From assembly GCF_016772415.1 (NCBI RefSeq), contig NZ_JAGSGD010000001.1, forward strand, positions 2,319,501 through 2,383,500: 64,000 nt of DNA, in the 5' to 3' direction. Origin of the DNA: Phenylobacterium glaciei. GTDB taxonomy: Bacteria; Pseudomonadota; Alphaproteobacteria; Caulobacterales; Caulobacteraceae. The number at the start of each line of letters is the position of its first letter. Positions within the stretch are counted from its first letter, which is position 1. A program made the translations under genes and the position numbers. Under the pieces are notes generated by a model, which was given only the letters and a program-made list of their open reading frames with translations, did no database searches and had not been told where the DNA came from. Of this stretch, positions 38,237 to 47,087 are shown one piece after another.

Positions 38237-38629
38237 TTAGGGCTGCGGCATCGCACAGACCTCGGCGGCCACCGCCCGGAAGCCGCTGGTGTAGTCGGTC
38301 CAGGGCGCGGCCGGCGCAGGCTGCGCGGCGTTGATCAGGGCGCCGCCGACGGCGTAGTTGGCGCCGCTGAGGAAGGTCGCGGTCTTGGCCTGGCAGTCGA
38401 AGACCACGGTGTGGGTGGCCCAGGCCACCGGGGTCGGGTTGCCGTTGAAGGGGGTGGGCGTGTCGAACAGGGTCCCCACCGAGGTGGTCTTCACCGACCC
38501 CTTGCCCTCGATCTTGCCGGAGGTGAAGGACCAGGCCCCGAGGCTGTCGCGGGCGATGCCCTCATAGTCGGGCGCGGAGATGCCCTGCAGGGTCAGGGCG
38601 AGGCCGGCGGCCAGGATCAGGGGCCCCAT
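38237..38629 (-). CDS. small exported protein
   Basis: A 130-residue protein with a signal peptide (MGPLILAAGLALTLQGISAP) and no recognised domain. Two cysteines (VVFDCQAKT, EVCAMPQ) may form a disulfide. Its ATG shares a base with the stop of the previous gene (TGATG at 38627-38631), so the two are co-translated. Confidence 0.6.
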   Translation of the reverse strand: MGPLILAAGLALTLQGISAPDYEGIARDSLGAWSFTSGKIEGKGSVKTTSVGTLFDTPTPFNGNPTPVAWATHTVVFDCQAKTATFLSGANYAVGGALINAAQPAPAAPWTDYTSGFRAVAAEVCAMPQP

Positions 38630-39024
38630 CACTGCGCCGTCAGGCCGGAGGTTTCCATGACCCCGTTCGGGCCGGGCACGCCGGTGACCGTCACCGACAT
38701 GGTGCCGCTGCCGCCGCCGTTGTCCTGCACGTTGAAGACCACGATGTTGGGCTGCTTCAGGGTGATGAGCTTCACTCGGGTGAAGCCGCCGTCGGTCCCG
38801 TTGACCATCGGCTTGGTGTAGGTGGTGAAGCCGTCGGCGTCGGGGGCCGGGATTTCCGAGGCCGGCCGGCAGCCGAAGAACTTGATGGGTCCGGCGGTGG
38901 GGTCCACGGCCCAGGCGGCGTCCGACAGGCACTTGGGATCCAGGATGATCCCCGCCCCGCCCATGGCCGAGGCGCTGGAGGTGGTCAGCAGGGCGAAGGC
39001 GGCGGCGATCAGAAGGCGCTTCAT
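38629..39024 (-). CDS. exported protein of unknown function
   Basis: A 131-residue protein with a signal peptide (MKRLLIAAAFALLTTSSASA) and a mature part rich in Gly, Pro and Thr strands (LDPKCLSDAAWAVDPTAG, KFFGCRPASEIPAPDADGF) with two cysteines. I do not recognise it. It is the first of two coupled genes, and lies 29 bases after another exported-protein gene on the same strand, which suggests a small operon of secreted proteins running from 39542 to 38237. Confidence 0.6.
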   Translation of the reverse strand: MKRLLIAAAFALLTTSSASAMGGAGIILDPKCLSDAAWAVDPTAGPIKFFGCRPASEIPAPDADGFTTYTKPMVNGTDGGFTRVKLITLKQPNIVVFNVQDNGGGSGTMSVTVTGVPGPNGVMETSGLTAQ

Positions 39025-39053
39025 GGTCAGGGCTCCGGTTGGTCTGGCGCGCG

Positions 39054-39542
39054 TCAGGAGGCGGGCGTCAGGCCCAGGGTGATCGTGTATTTCATCTGGG
39101 TCGGGGTCGGATGGCAGCTGGCCACCGGCGCGTCCTCACGGCAGACGCCCTTGGCCGTGGCGTAGTCGACGCTCACCGCCACGGCCTGGCCGGTCTTGTG
39201 GTAGCCGAGCGCCGTCCCCGTGGGGCCATCGGCCTCGGCATTGGGGTCCGAGGTCCAGCCCCGGCCCTGCATCATGGTGTCGAGCTTGGCCGCGACGGCC
39301 TGGAAGCTGGCGCCGAACACCGCGCCGGTTCCGGTGAAGGTGATCAGGCAGCCCGGCGCATCGGCCTGGCCTGGATAGGAAACCGCCGCCAGGGCCGCCG
39401 TCGAATGGGTCCCCAGCGCGGCCTCGGCGCCTGACTTCAGCGCCAGACAGGAGGCGGGCACAGGGGGCTGCGCGTGAGCGGCCGTGGCGAGCGGCGCCGT
39501 CAGAAGGGCCGCCAGGCCAAGGCCGCGAAGGTTCCGTTGCAT
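39054..39542 (-). CDS. exported protein of unknown function
   Basis: A 162-residue protein starting MQRNLRGLGLAALLTAPLAT, a signal peptide ending near AHAQ. Four cysteines (PASCLALK, APGCLITF, GVCREDAP, VASCHPTP) probably form two disulfides. The frame runs 25 codons further upstream, but the signal fixes the start at 39542. No family recognised. Confidence 0.6.
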   Translation of the reverse strand: MQRNLRGLGLAALLTAPLATAAHAQPPVPASCLALKSGAEAALGTHSTAALAAVSYPGQADAPGCLITFTGTGAVFGASFQAVAAKLDTMMQGRGWTSDPNAEADGPTGTALGYHKTGQAVAVSVDYATAKGVCREDAPVASCHPTPTQMKYTITLGLTPAS

Positions 39543-39660
39543 GTCTGCTCCCCAGGCTTTCCGGCAAACTGTGGACTCGCCCGACCGCCCGGACAAGCCG
39601 GCGCGCGCGCGACCCAACCCGATATGGGGAACCCCCGGGCGAGCCTCTGGCGGAGCTCCC

Positions 39661-40410
39661 CTATTTCGGCTTCCTGAACTTCAGGATGAACTGGTCGGTC
39701 TTGCCGCGGATCGACGGGTCGAAGACGTTGGCGGTGTGGGGATCGGCCGGCGCGGCCAGCATCGGGCTTTGCGCTTCCAGCTTGAAGCCGGCGGCCTCGA
39801 CCTCGGACTTCACCGCGGCGATGTCGATGCGGTGCAGGGTGTCGGCCGGCGCGATCCCGGTCCCCGGCAGGGCGGCGTGGTCGACCACCAGATAGACCCC
39901 GCCTTTTTTCAGGGACTTGAAGATCTCGGCGTTGACCTTGGCGGCGGTGTCGGCCGCGAAGGGCTTGAGGTGCATGTCGTGGTAGTTCTGGACGGTGAAC
40001 ACCAGGTCCAGGCCGTCGGGCAGGTCCAGGGCGGAGAAGGCCGCGCCCAGCGGCGTGACATTGGGATAGGCCGCCGCCACGTCCTTCAGCGCCTTGCCGT
40101 AGTCGGCGGAGAAGCCGACGAATTCGGCGGGCTGGTAGGCGTAGACGTGGCCGGTGGGGCCGACGGCGCCCGACAGGATGCGGGTGAAGTAGCCGCCGCC
40201 CATGATCAGATCGACCACCTTGTCGCCGGTCTTCACCCCGGTGAAGGCCAGCAGGTCGCCGGGCTTGCGGGCCGCGTCGCGGGCGGTGTCGGCGGCGGGG
40301 CGCGACGGCGCGGCCAGCGCGGCCGTGATGTTGGCGGGGACGCCAGCGGCCAAGGCCGGCGCGGCGGTCAGCGTCGCGATGGCGGCGAGGATGGCGAAGG
40401 TCGGTTTCAT
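39661..40410 (-). CDS. exported class I methyltransferase-like protein
   Basis: A 249-residue protein beginning with a signal peptide (MKPTFAILAAIATLTAAPAL). The body is a Rossmann-type SAM-methyltransferase fold: DKVVDLIMGGGYFTRILSG stands for motif I (the Gly-rich loop), followed by GHVYAYQPAEFVG, a LDLVFTVQNYHDMHL motif and a C-terminal KTDQFILKFRKPK. SAM is not normally present in the periplasm, so either the signal is uncleaved and the domain sits in the cytoplasm or it binds something else. I start at ATG 40410 because the earlier 35 codons are not protein-like. Confidence 0.75.
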   Translation of the reverse strand: MKPTFAILAAIATLTAAPALAAGVPANITAALAAPSRPAADTARDAARKPGDLLAFTGVKTGDKVVDLIMGGGYFTRILSGAVGPTGHVYAYQPAEFVGFSADYGKALKDVAAAYPNVTPLGAAFSALDLPDGLDLVFTVQNYHDMHLKPFAADTAAKVNAEIFKSLKKGGVYLVVDHAALPGTGIAPADTLHRIDIAAVKSEVEAAGFKLEAQSPMLAAPADPHTANVFDPSIRGKTDQFILKFRKPK

Positions 40411-40480
40411 GGGGGCTCCTCCGGGTTTGTGAGGAGGATAGCACGGGTATGTGAGGCGGGTAGGGAGTTGAATACCCATC

Positions 40481-40599
40481 CGCTCACCCCGGCGAAGGCC
40501 GGGGCCCAGATGCATCCCGAACCGATGGCGGTGAACCTCGGTCTCTTGCTGACGACGGAGGGGGTTTCACCTGGGTCCCGGCCTTCGCCGGGATGAGCG
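40481..40599. repeat. REP-type paired inverted repeat
   Basis: CGCTCACCCCGGCGAAGGCC at 40481-40500, continuing to 40509, is matched in inverse orientation at 40571-40599 with 27 of 29 bases complementary. The same unit recurs at 43707-43811. It lies between convergent gene ends and resembles Caulobacterales REP elements. Confidence 0.7.
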
Positions 40600-40643
40600 G
40601 AATTGAGCAGGCCGTTCGCCCCCTCATCCGACCCTGCTCCTCT

Positions 40644-42344
40644 CTACCCCGCGTCTTCGACCTTCAGGCTCTCGCGCAGGGCGCGCTTGAGGAACTTGCC
40701 GGAGGCGTTGCGGGGGATGGCTTCGTCGAGGAACCAGACGTAGCGGGGGGCCTTGTGGCGGGCGGCCAGGGCGGCGCAGTGGGCGCGCAGTTCGTCGGCG
40801 GTGAGGGTGTGGCCGGGACGCAGCAGAACCGCGGCGCCGACCTCCTCCCCCAGCCGGTCGTCGGGGACGCCGAACACGCAGCACTCGGCGACGGCGGGGT
40901 GGCGGTATGCGGTGGCCTCGACCTCGGCGCAGTAGACGTTCTCGCCGCCGCGCAGGACCATGTCCTTCTTGCGGTCGACGATGAAGATGAAGCCGTCCTC
41001 GTCGATGCGGGCGACGTCGCCGGTGTGCAGCCAGCCGTTGGTGATGCTCTCGGCCGTCGCGTCGGGGCGGTTGAGGTAGCCCTTGATCACCGGCGCCCCC
41101 TTGACCCAGAGCTCGCCCACATGGCCCGGCGGCACGGTCTGGCCGTCGTCGTCCACGCAGCGGGCCTCGAAGGTGGGCATGGCCGGGCCGCAGCTCTCGG
41201 GCTTGTCGACGAAAAAGTCGGCGGCGATGGAGGTGATGATCCCGCAGGTCTCGGTCATGCCGTAGCCGGTGTTGGGCCGCGCGGTGGCGACCTCCTTGTC
41301 GATCTTGGCCACCAGGTCGGGCTGGAGTTGGGCGCCGCCGCCGCCGAGGCTGAGCAGGCTGGAGGTGTCGGTGGTGGCGAAGTCGGGGTGGGTCAAAACT
41401 TCGCGGCTCATCACCGGCACGCCGGACATGGCGCTGACCTTTTCCTTCTCGATCAGGCGCAGGGCTTCGCCCGCGTCCCACTTGTACATCAGCACCATCT
41501 TGCCGCCGCCCGCGGTGACCGCGTAGGCGCCGCAGTTGTTGGCGGTGACGTGGAACAGCGGCGTGGTCAGCAGGGCCACAGGCGGGTTGGGCGCGGGCAC
41601 GCTGGCCGGGTCGATACCGTTGGCGCGCAGGGTGGCCAGGCCCTGGACCTGGCCGGAGAAGCCCATGTTCATCAGGTTGGCGACGCAGCCGCGATGGGTA
41701 AGCTGGGCCCCCTTGGGGAAGCCCGTGGTGCCCGAGGTGTAGAAGATGCAGGCGTCGGCGTCGGGATCGACCTGGACGTCGGGCATGTCGCCGCCGCGCA
41801 CCAGCACCTCGGAGAACGGCAGGACGCCTTCCGGGGGACCCTCCATGCGGGTGACGACCAGGCGGGCGCCCTCCGCCATGGCCGGGCGCTCCAGGATCCG
41901 GGCGAGGCGTTCCTCGTCACAGAACACCACCTTGGGGCTCGAGTCCTTCAGGGCGTATTCCAGCTCCTCGGTGACCCACCAGGCGTTCATGCCGACGGCG
42001 GCAACGCCGATGCAGACGCAGGCCCAGTAGAGCAGCATCCATTCGGGATAGTTGCGCATGGCGATGGCCACCCGGTCGCCCGGCCGCACGCCCTCGGCCC
42101 AGAGCCAGGCGGCGATGGCGTTCACCCGCGTGTGGGCCTGCCCATAGGTGATGCGCTCGTCGTCATAGACCAGGTAGTCGCGGTCGGCGAAGGCGACGGT
42201 GGACAGCCAGACGGCGCGGATGTTGGGCGGGGCGTGCTTGAAGTTGCGGATGGTGTTCCCGCGGACCTCGATCTCCTCGATCTCGAAGGGCTGTCCGGGC
42301 GCCGTCAGCTCGGACCAGGCCTGCTTGAGTTCCGCGTAGTGCAT
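40644..42344 (-). CDS. acyl-CoA synthetase (class I adenylate-forming enzyme)
   Basis: Activates a carboxylic acid with ATP and couples it to CoA. The P-loop-like motif is FYTSGTTGFPKG, then NTGYGMTETCG, the hinge IVDRKKDMVLRGGENVYCAE and the catalytic Lys near the end in RNASGKFLKRAL. Length 567 residues fits medium/long-chain acyl-CoA synthetases (FadD type). I start at ATG 42344 (MHYAELKQAWSEL) because the 23 codons upstream read KNQKTPGRN without family pattern. The gene is transcribed toward the REP element and away from the Gfo/Idh oxidoreductase gene at 42440, leaving 95 bases for both promoters. Substrate not determinable by eye. Confidence 0.9.
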   Translation of the reverse strand: MHYAELKQAWSELTAPGQPFEIEEIEVRGNTIRNFKHAPPNIRAVWLSTVAFADRDYLVYDDERITYGQAHTRVNAIAAWLWAEGVRPGDRVAIAMRNYPEWMLLYWACVCIGVAAVGMNAWWVTEELEYALKDSSPKVVFCDEERLARILERPAMAEGARLVVTRMEGPPEGVLPFSEVLVRGGDMPDVQVDPDADACIFYTSGTTGFPKGAQLTHRGCVANLMNMGFSGQVQGLATLRANGIDPASVPAPNPPVALLTTPLFHVTANNCGAYAVTAGGGKMVLMYKWDAGEALRLIEKEKVSAMSGVPVMSREVLTHPDFATTDTSSLLSLGGGGAQLQPDLVAKIDKEVATARPNTGYGMTETCGIITSIAADFFVDKPESCGPAMPTFEARCVDDDGQTVPPGHVGELWVKGAPVIKGYLNRPDATAESITNGWLHTGDVARIDEDGFIFIVDRKKDMVLRGGENVYCAEVEATAYRHPAVAECCVFGVPDDRLGEEVGAAVLLRPGHTLTADELRAHCAALAARHKAPRYVWFLDEAIPRNASGKFLKRALRESLKVEDAG

Positions 42345-42439
42345 GTTTCGTCCCGGTGTTTTTTGGTTTTTGCTTGTGGCTTCATAGTGTCGGTATTCCG
42401 CGACGTGCGCCAAGCGGGAATGCAGGGGGAAAAGCGGCC

Positions 42440-43597
42440 ATGAAGACCTATCGCATCGGCGTCATTGGCCTGGGCCAACGCATCGCCCACGTGCTGGCCG
42501 CCATGAAGGAGGTCGGCTGGAACCTGGACGTGGCGGCCTATGTCGATCCGGGGCCGGTGGGGGCGCCGATCCTTAGCGAGGCGGGGATACCTCTGGGGGT
42601 CAGCTACCCCTCCCCCGGCGCCCTGCTGCACGACGGGCCCTATGACCTGGTCATGATCGGCACGCCCAACCACCTGCACATGCGCCACCTGGGCCTGGCC
42701 ATGGCGGCCGGCTATCCGATCTTCGCCGAGAAGCCGATCGTCAGGACGGTGGAGGAGACCTATGCGCTCGCCCGCGCCCTGGCCGAGCCCGGCCGGCCGC
42801 CGCTGTTCATCGGCCTGGTGATGCGCTCCATGCCCATCGTGCGCGAGGTGATCAGGCGCGTGGATTCCGGCGCCCTGGGGGAGATCATCTCCATCGACGC
42901 CACCGAGCACCTGCCGGTGGAGCACGGCGCCTATCTGGCCCGCAACTGGCGGCGCAAGGTCGAGTGGGGCGGGAGCTACCTGCTGGACAAGGTGTGCCAC
43001 GACTTCGATATCTTCGGGCGGATCGCGGGCGCCAGGCCCGCCAAGGTGGCGAGCTTCGGCGGGCGGCGCGTGTTCACCTCAGAGCGGGCGGGCGCGGCCC
43101 GGACCTATGACGACGGCGCACCGGCCTATGTCGCCACCAACCCCGGCTGGATGGGCGCCAACGACGCCTTCGAGAGCGACATGGACGTCACCGACCACCA
43201 GACCGCCATGGTGGAATACGCCAACGGCGTGCGGCTGTCCTTCCATGCCAACAGCCACGTCAGCCTGCCCGAGCGGCGCTGGTACATCGCCGGCACCGAC
43301 GCCACGATGATCGCCGACCTGGTGCGCAACAGGCTGATGATCCGGCCGACCTTGAACCGCCAGAAGCCGGAGCGGATCGACTATGGCGGTCTCACCGCTG
43401 ACTCTCACAACGGCGCGGACCAGGCGATGGCGCGGGACCTGTTGGCGACGCTGGAACTGGGGACCGCGTTCCCGGTCACGCCGTTCGACGCCATGGAGGC
43501 GGGGCTGACGGTGATGGCCATCGACCAGGCGATGGAGGCTGGGACCATGCTGGACTGCGGGCCGATGTGGGCGGGGTTGGATGAGGCGCGGGGGTAG
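42440..43597 (+). CDS. Gfo/Idh/MocA-family oxidoreductase
   Basis: A NAD(P)-dependent dehydrogenase of 385 residues. The N-terminal Rossmann motif is IGVIGLGQRIAHVLAAM, with the VMIGTPNHLHMRH strand, the family signature FAEKPIVRT with the catalytic Lys, and a C-terminal alpha/beta domain (WGGSYLLDKVCHDFDIFGRI, which holds the conserved Asp-x-x-x-His-like region). Members oxidise or reduce sugars and related polyols; the substrate here is unknown. ATG 42440 follows GGGGGAAAAG by 5 bases. It lies divergent to the acyl-CoA synthetase gene. Confidence 0.88.
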   Translation: MKTYRIGVIGLGQRIAHVLAAMKEVGWNLDVAAYVDPGPVGAPILSEAGIPLGVSYPSPGALLHDGPYDLVMIGTPNHLHMRHLGLAMAAGYPIFAEKPIVRTVEETYALARALAEPGRPPLFIGLVMRSMPIVREVIRRVDSGALGEIISIDATEHLPVEHGAYLARNWRRKVEWGGSYLLDKVCHDFDIFGRIAGARPAKVASFGGRRVFTSERAGAARTYDDGAPAYVATNPGWMGANDAFESDMDVTDHQTAMVEYANGVRLSFHANSHVSLPERRWYIAGTDATMIADLVRNRLMIRPTLNRQKPERIDYGGLTADSHNGADQAMARDLLATLELGTAFPVTPFDAMEAGLTVMAIDQAMEAGTMLDCGPMWAGLDEARG

Positions 43598-44055
43598 CGG
43601 GCGTTCGTGAGGTTCGTGAGGTTCATCGACAATCTGATGGGCCTTCGCGGCCGCAAGACTTGGAACTACGAACGACACGAATAACACGAACGGGCGCCCC
43701 CCTCCCCGCTCACCCCGGCGAAGGCCGGGGCCCAGGTCATAGGTCACGACCTGGGACAGGAATCCGGAAGCACGGGGTGAATCTGGGTCCCGGCCTTCGC
43801 CGGGATGTGCGGGGTGTTGGAGAGCATTCCTCCTCTCCCGCTTGCAGGAGAGGTCGGGTGAGGGCTCTTTCTGAGGCCCCGTTGTTGTTTCCGCGCCGTG
43901 ATGCGCAGCCCTGCTGCGCCCCCTCACCCCTCCTCTCCCCCTGCGCCGACGGGCGAGGAGGTGGACTGACGGCTGACCCGTGGCCCGACCCCGCGCTTTA
44001 CAGATCCCGCGCGGCGTATGACCCTCTGCCGGAGGCATGGCCTGGGGAGGGTGCG
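43598..44055. other. repeat-rich intergenic region
   Basis: No gene. It contains the REP pair at 43707-43735 and 43783-43811, plus a second repeat type at about 43827-43875 with a hairpin of CTCTCCCGC / GCAGGAGAG style, like that at the window end. Short tandem TTCGTGAGG motifs occur at 43606-43622. Confidence 0.6.
43707..43811. repeat. REP-type paired inverted repeat
   Basis: The left arm 43707-43735 (CGCTCACCCCGGCGAAGGCC...) is the same 29-base unit as at 40481, and the right arm 43783-43811 is its near-perfect inverse complement. Confidence 0.7.
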
Positions 44056-44301
44056 ATGGCGACGGACATGACGCCGGAAGAGTTGGAGGCCGCCCTGAAG
44101 AGCGGCGCTTCGATCGACAGCTTCGACTATCGAAACGAGGAGAGCGAGGACGACTATATCGTCGCCCAGCTCTACCGGACGCCGGACGGGCGGCTGTTCC
44201 GCTATGTGGAGAGTTCGGGCATGGACTCCACCTTCTCCGGGGCGGGCGAGTTCGGGCAGTGGCTCAAGGCCTCGGAACAGGCGAGCTGGAACCAGTTCTA
44301 G
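44056..44301 (+). CDS. small hypothetical protein
   Basis: An 81-residue acidic cytoplasmic protein ([37 protein letters not shown]). ATG 44056 has GGAGGG about 8 bases upstream. It ends by overlapping the stop of the convergent hisC gene by 4 bases. No family recognised. Confidence 0.6.
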   Translation: MATDMTPEELEAALKSGASIDSFDYRNEESEDDYIVAQLYRTPDGRLFRYVESSGMDSTFSGAGEFGQWLKASEQASWNQF

Positions 44302-45356
44302 CCAGCGATCTGCGCCAGGGCCGCCAGCAGGCTGTCGGTCTGCGCCTCCGTCCCCACCGTGATCCTCAGCCAGTCCCCGATCCTCGGCGCATCCCACCTT
44401 CGCACCAGGATGGCGCGCTCGCGCAGGGCCGGGGCCAGGGCCGCGCCGCTGTGTTCGGGGTGCTTCGTGAAGACGAAGTTGGCGCTGGACGGGAGGGTCT
44501 CGAAGCCCAGGGCGGTGAGTCCTTCCACCATGCGGGTGCGGGTCGCCGTGATGGTGGCCAGGGTCTCGCGGAAATAGGCCTCGTCCTGCACCGAGGCGAT
44601 GGCGCCGGCCTGGGCGGGGCGGCCCAGGGGGTAGGAGTTGAAGCTGTCCTTCACGCGGGTCAGGGCCGCGATGAGGTCGGGGTGGGCGAGCGCGTAGCCG
44701 ACGCGCAGGCCCGCCAGCGCCCGGCTCTTGGAGAAGGTGCGGACCACCAGCAGGTTGTCGTGCTTCGCGATCAGGGGGATGGCGGTGTCGGCGCCGAAGT
44801 CCACATAGGCCTCGTCGATCACCACGGGAATGTCCGGGTGGTCGGACAGCAGGGTCTCGATGTCGGCCAGCGGCAGGGCGACGCCGGTGGGCGCGTTGGG
44901 GTTGGGCAGGATGATGGCCCCGGCCCTGCGGCGGTAGTCGGCGACGCGGATGTTGAAGGCCTCGTCCAGGGGGACGGTCTGGGCCTCGATGCCGTAGAGG
45001 CGGCAGTAGACCGGATAGAAGCTGTAGCTGATGTCGGGGAACAGCAGGGGCGCGTCGTGCTTCAGCAGGGCGGCGAAGGCGTGGGCCAGGACCTCGTCGG
45101 AGCCGTTGCCGACGAAGACCTGGTCGGGGGTGAGGCCGTGATAGGCGGCCAGGGTTTTGCGGAGTTCGGTGGCCTCGGGGTCCGGGTAGAGGCGTAAGGA
45201 TTCGGCGGCCGCCGCGGCGATGGCGGCCAGGGCCTTGGGCGACGGGCCGAGAGGGCTCTCATTGGTGTTGAGCTTGATCAGGCCCGGAATGCGCGGCTGC
45301 TCACCCGGCACATAGGGCGAGAGCGTGTGGGTCAGGTCGCTCCAGAGGCGGCTCAT
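44298..45356 (-). CDS. hisC: histidinol-phosphate aminotransferase
   Basis: A PLP-dependent class II aminotransferase of 352 residues that converts imidazole-acetol phosphate to histidinol phosphate. The fold-type I pattern is complete: [20 protein letters not shown], the [22 protein letters not shown], the aspartate in [11 protein letters not shown], and the PLP Lys in [16 protein letters not shown], with the phosphate-binding Arg at the C-terminus ([12 protein letters not shown]). The broad specificity of the family means it might act on other aromatic substrates too. ATG 45356 ([12 protein letters not shown]) is chosen over the 20-codon longer frame. It diverges from the cupin gene at 45457. 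Confidence 0.92.
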   Translation of the reverse strand: MSRLWSDLTHTLSPYVPGEQPRIPGLIKLNTNESPLGPSPKALAAIAAAAAESLRLYPDPEATELRKTLAAYHGLTPDQVFVGNGSDEVLAHAFAALLKHDAPLLFPDISYSFYPVYCRLYGIEAQTVPLDEAFNIRVADYRRRAGAIILPNPNAPTGVALPLADIETLLSDHPDIPVVIDEAYVDFGADTAIPLIAKHDNLLVVRTFSKSRALAGLRVGYALAHPDLIAALTRVKDSFNSYPLGRPAQAGAIASVQDEAYFRETLATITATRTRMVEGLTALGFETLPSSANFVFTKHPEHSGAALAPALRERAILVRRWDAPRIGDWLRITVGTEAQTDSLLAALAQIAG

Positions 45357-45456
45357 GGAATCTCGGCTATGGTGTCTTTGACTTCGAGCGTGACGGGCGC
45401 CTGAACCGGTGTCCACTTCAGGCTGTCACGCTCTGGGAGGCGAAGAGGTCTCTGAC

Positions 45457-45891
45457 ATGGAAACCCAGGTTCTGCACCTGTCGCAGGTGGCGATGATCGA
45501 TTGGGCCGACCGGGCGTGGCCGGGCGCGGTCAAGCCCGAGTGGTTCGCCGGGCAGTCGGAGGGGCGGCTGGCCAAGCCGCTGGGGATCACCCAGTTCGGG
45601 GTGAACCTGGTGACGCTGGCGCCCGGCGCCTATTCTGCCCTGCGCCACTGGCATGCGGCCGAGGACGAGTTCGTCCACGTGCTGAGCGGCGAGCTGGTGC
45701 TGATCGACGACCATGGTGAGCATGTCCTGACGGCGGGGTCGTCGGCGGGCTTCCCGGCGGGCGTGGCCAATGGGCACCACCTGGTGAACCGGTCGGAGGC
45801 GCCGGCGACCTTCCTGGCGGTGGGGTCTCGGCGGCCTGGGGATGAGGTGGTGACCTATCTGGATGATGAGGTGGGGGTGGTGAGGAAGTAG
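45457..45891 (+). CDS. cupin-domain protein
   Basis: A 144-residue single-cupin protein with the two metal-binding motifs: SALRHWHAAEDEFVHVLSGE (first His/His/Glu box) and NGHHLVNRS (second His). It probably binds Fe, Mn or Zn. Function unknown; related small cupins include isomerases and oxygenases. ATG 45457 is chosen because the homology begins with METQVLHLS. It is divergent from hisC. Confidence 0.8.
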   Translation: METQVLHLSQVAMIDWADRAWPGAVKPEWFAGQSEGRLAKPLGITQFGVNLVTLAPGAYSALRHWHAAEDEFVHVLSGELVLIDDHGEHVLTAGSSAGFPAGVANGHHLVNRSEAPATFLAVGSRRPGDEVVTYLDDEVGVVRK

Positions 45892-45913
45892 GCCCCCTGC
45901 CCTCCCCAATCAC

Positions 45914-46010
45914 GTCATCCCGGCCGCAGCGAAGCGGAGAGCCGGGACCCAGGGGCGGTGCGCTTGGCCCCTGGGTCCCGGATCGGCCTGGCGGCCGTCC
46001 GGGATGACGT
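45914..46010. repeat. REP-type inverted repeat
   Basis: GTCATCCCGGCCGCAGCGAA near 45914 is mirrored by an inverse segment ending GTCCGGGATGAC at about 46010, with GGGACCCAGG and CCTGGGTCCC inside. A related unit occurs at 60422-60460. It lies between the convergent ends of the cupin and SDR genes. Confidence 0.65.
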
Positions 46011-46051
46011 TGAGGAGCGCACTCCCTTCCCCCATCGAGGGGAAAGGGTTC

Positions 46052-47023
46052 TTAGCCGCCTAATTTCCACCCGACCGCCTTGACGAATTCCTCGTAGAAG
46101 GCCGGCTCATAGGCCCGCTCGGGGTCCTTGCGGACCCATTCGTCGAGCATGTGGGCGTCGTCGCCCACCAGGATGCGCCAGGTTTCGGCCTTGACGCCGT
46201 CGAGGATCACCGTGGCGGCGGCCGCGGCGGTCATGGGGGCGTCTTCCAGGAAGCGGCGGGCGCCTTCGGCGACCATGGCCTGGATGGCGGCGTCAGGGAC
46301 CTGGCTTACGTCCATGCCGGCGGCGGTCATGCGGGACCGGGCGGCGGCCAGTTCCTCGGGGCCGAGCTCGTCGGACTCGGTATGGCCCTGGACCTTGCGG
46401 GAGTTGGCGACGATGGCGGTGCCGATGTGGCCGGGCATGACCACGCTGGCCTTCACGTGGGGCGCCGTCAGCCGCAGGTCGGTGACCAGGGCCTCGGTGA
46501 AGCCCTTCACCGCGAACTTCGCCGCCGCATAGGAGGTGTGGGAGGTGTTGGGGCCGATGGTGGCCCAGAAGCCGTTGACGCTGCTGGTGTTGACGATGTG
46601 CGCCTCGGGCGCGGCGATCAGCATGTCGAGGAAGGTGCGGACCCCCAGATAGACCCCGCCCCAGCAGACATTGAAGGTGCGCTCCCAGGCCGCGCGGCTG
46701 TCGGTGACCATGCTGCCGCCGCCGGCGATGCCGGCGTTGTTGAATAGGAGGTGGATGTGATCGGTCTGGTGCTGGTCCTTGATCTCGTCCCGGAACCGCT
46801 GGAGGGCGGCCTCGTCGGAGACGTCGGCCACATGGGCGGTGATGCGCACGCCCTGGGGGATACGGTCGCCCTGACACAGGGTGATGGTCTGGGCCATGTT
46901 GGTGGCAGAGACGTCGCACATGGCCACGTGACAGCCCTGGGCCACCAGCTGGCGGGCGAGCTCGCGGCCCATGCCGGTGCCGCCGCCGGTGATCACGGCG
47001 ATCTTGCCGGTGAAGTCCTTCAT
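46052..47023 (-). CDS. short-chain dehydrogenase/reductase
   Basis: A classical SDR of 323 residues. It has the NAD(P)-binding TGGGTGMG, LLFNNAGIAGGG, the catalytic Ser (NTSSVNG) and the Tyr-x-x-x-Lys motif (SYAAAKFAVKG), plus a longer-than-usual C-terminus (LEDAPMTAAAAATVILDGVK) found in some acyl-chain or steroid-type SDRs. It is transcribed in the same direction as the permease and Rieske genes, 64 bases downstream, so it may belong to their operon. Confidence 0.9.
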   Translation of the reverse strand: MKDFTGKIAVITGGGTGMGRELARQLVAQGCHVAMCDVSATNMAQTITLCQGDRIPQGVRITAHVADVSDEAALQRFRDEIKDQHQTDHIHLLFNNAGIAGGGSMVTDSRAAWERTFNVCWGGVYLGVRTFLDMLIAAPEAHIVNTSSVNGFWATIGPNTSHTSYAAAKFAVKGFTEALVTDLRLTAPHVKASVVMPGHIGTAIVANSRKVQGHTESDELGPEELAAARSRMTAAGMDVSQVPDAAIQAMVAEGARRFLEDAPMTAAAAATVILDGVKAETWRILVGDDAHMLDEWVRKDPERAYEPAFYEEFVKAVGWKLGG

Positions 47024-47087
47024 CGCGTCTCTCCCATTTTTCGGGAGCTTGGACCCTGGCCGGAGCCGGCGAAAGCGTGACCTTGCG

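Noticed and set aside
40593..42443. Long open frame opposite the acyl-CoA synthetase
   Set aside because: Gly/Ala/His-rich antisense of a clear enzyme with all family motifs on the minus strand; typical GC-rich shadow.
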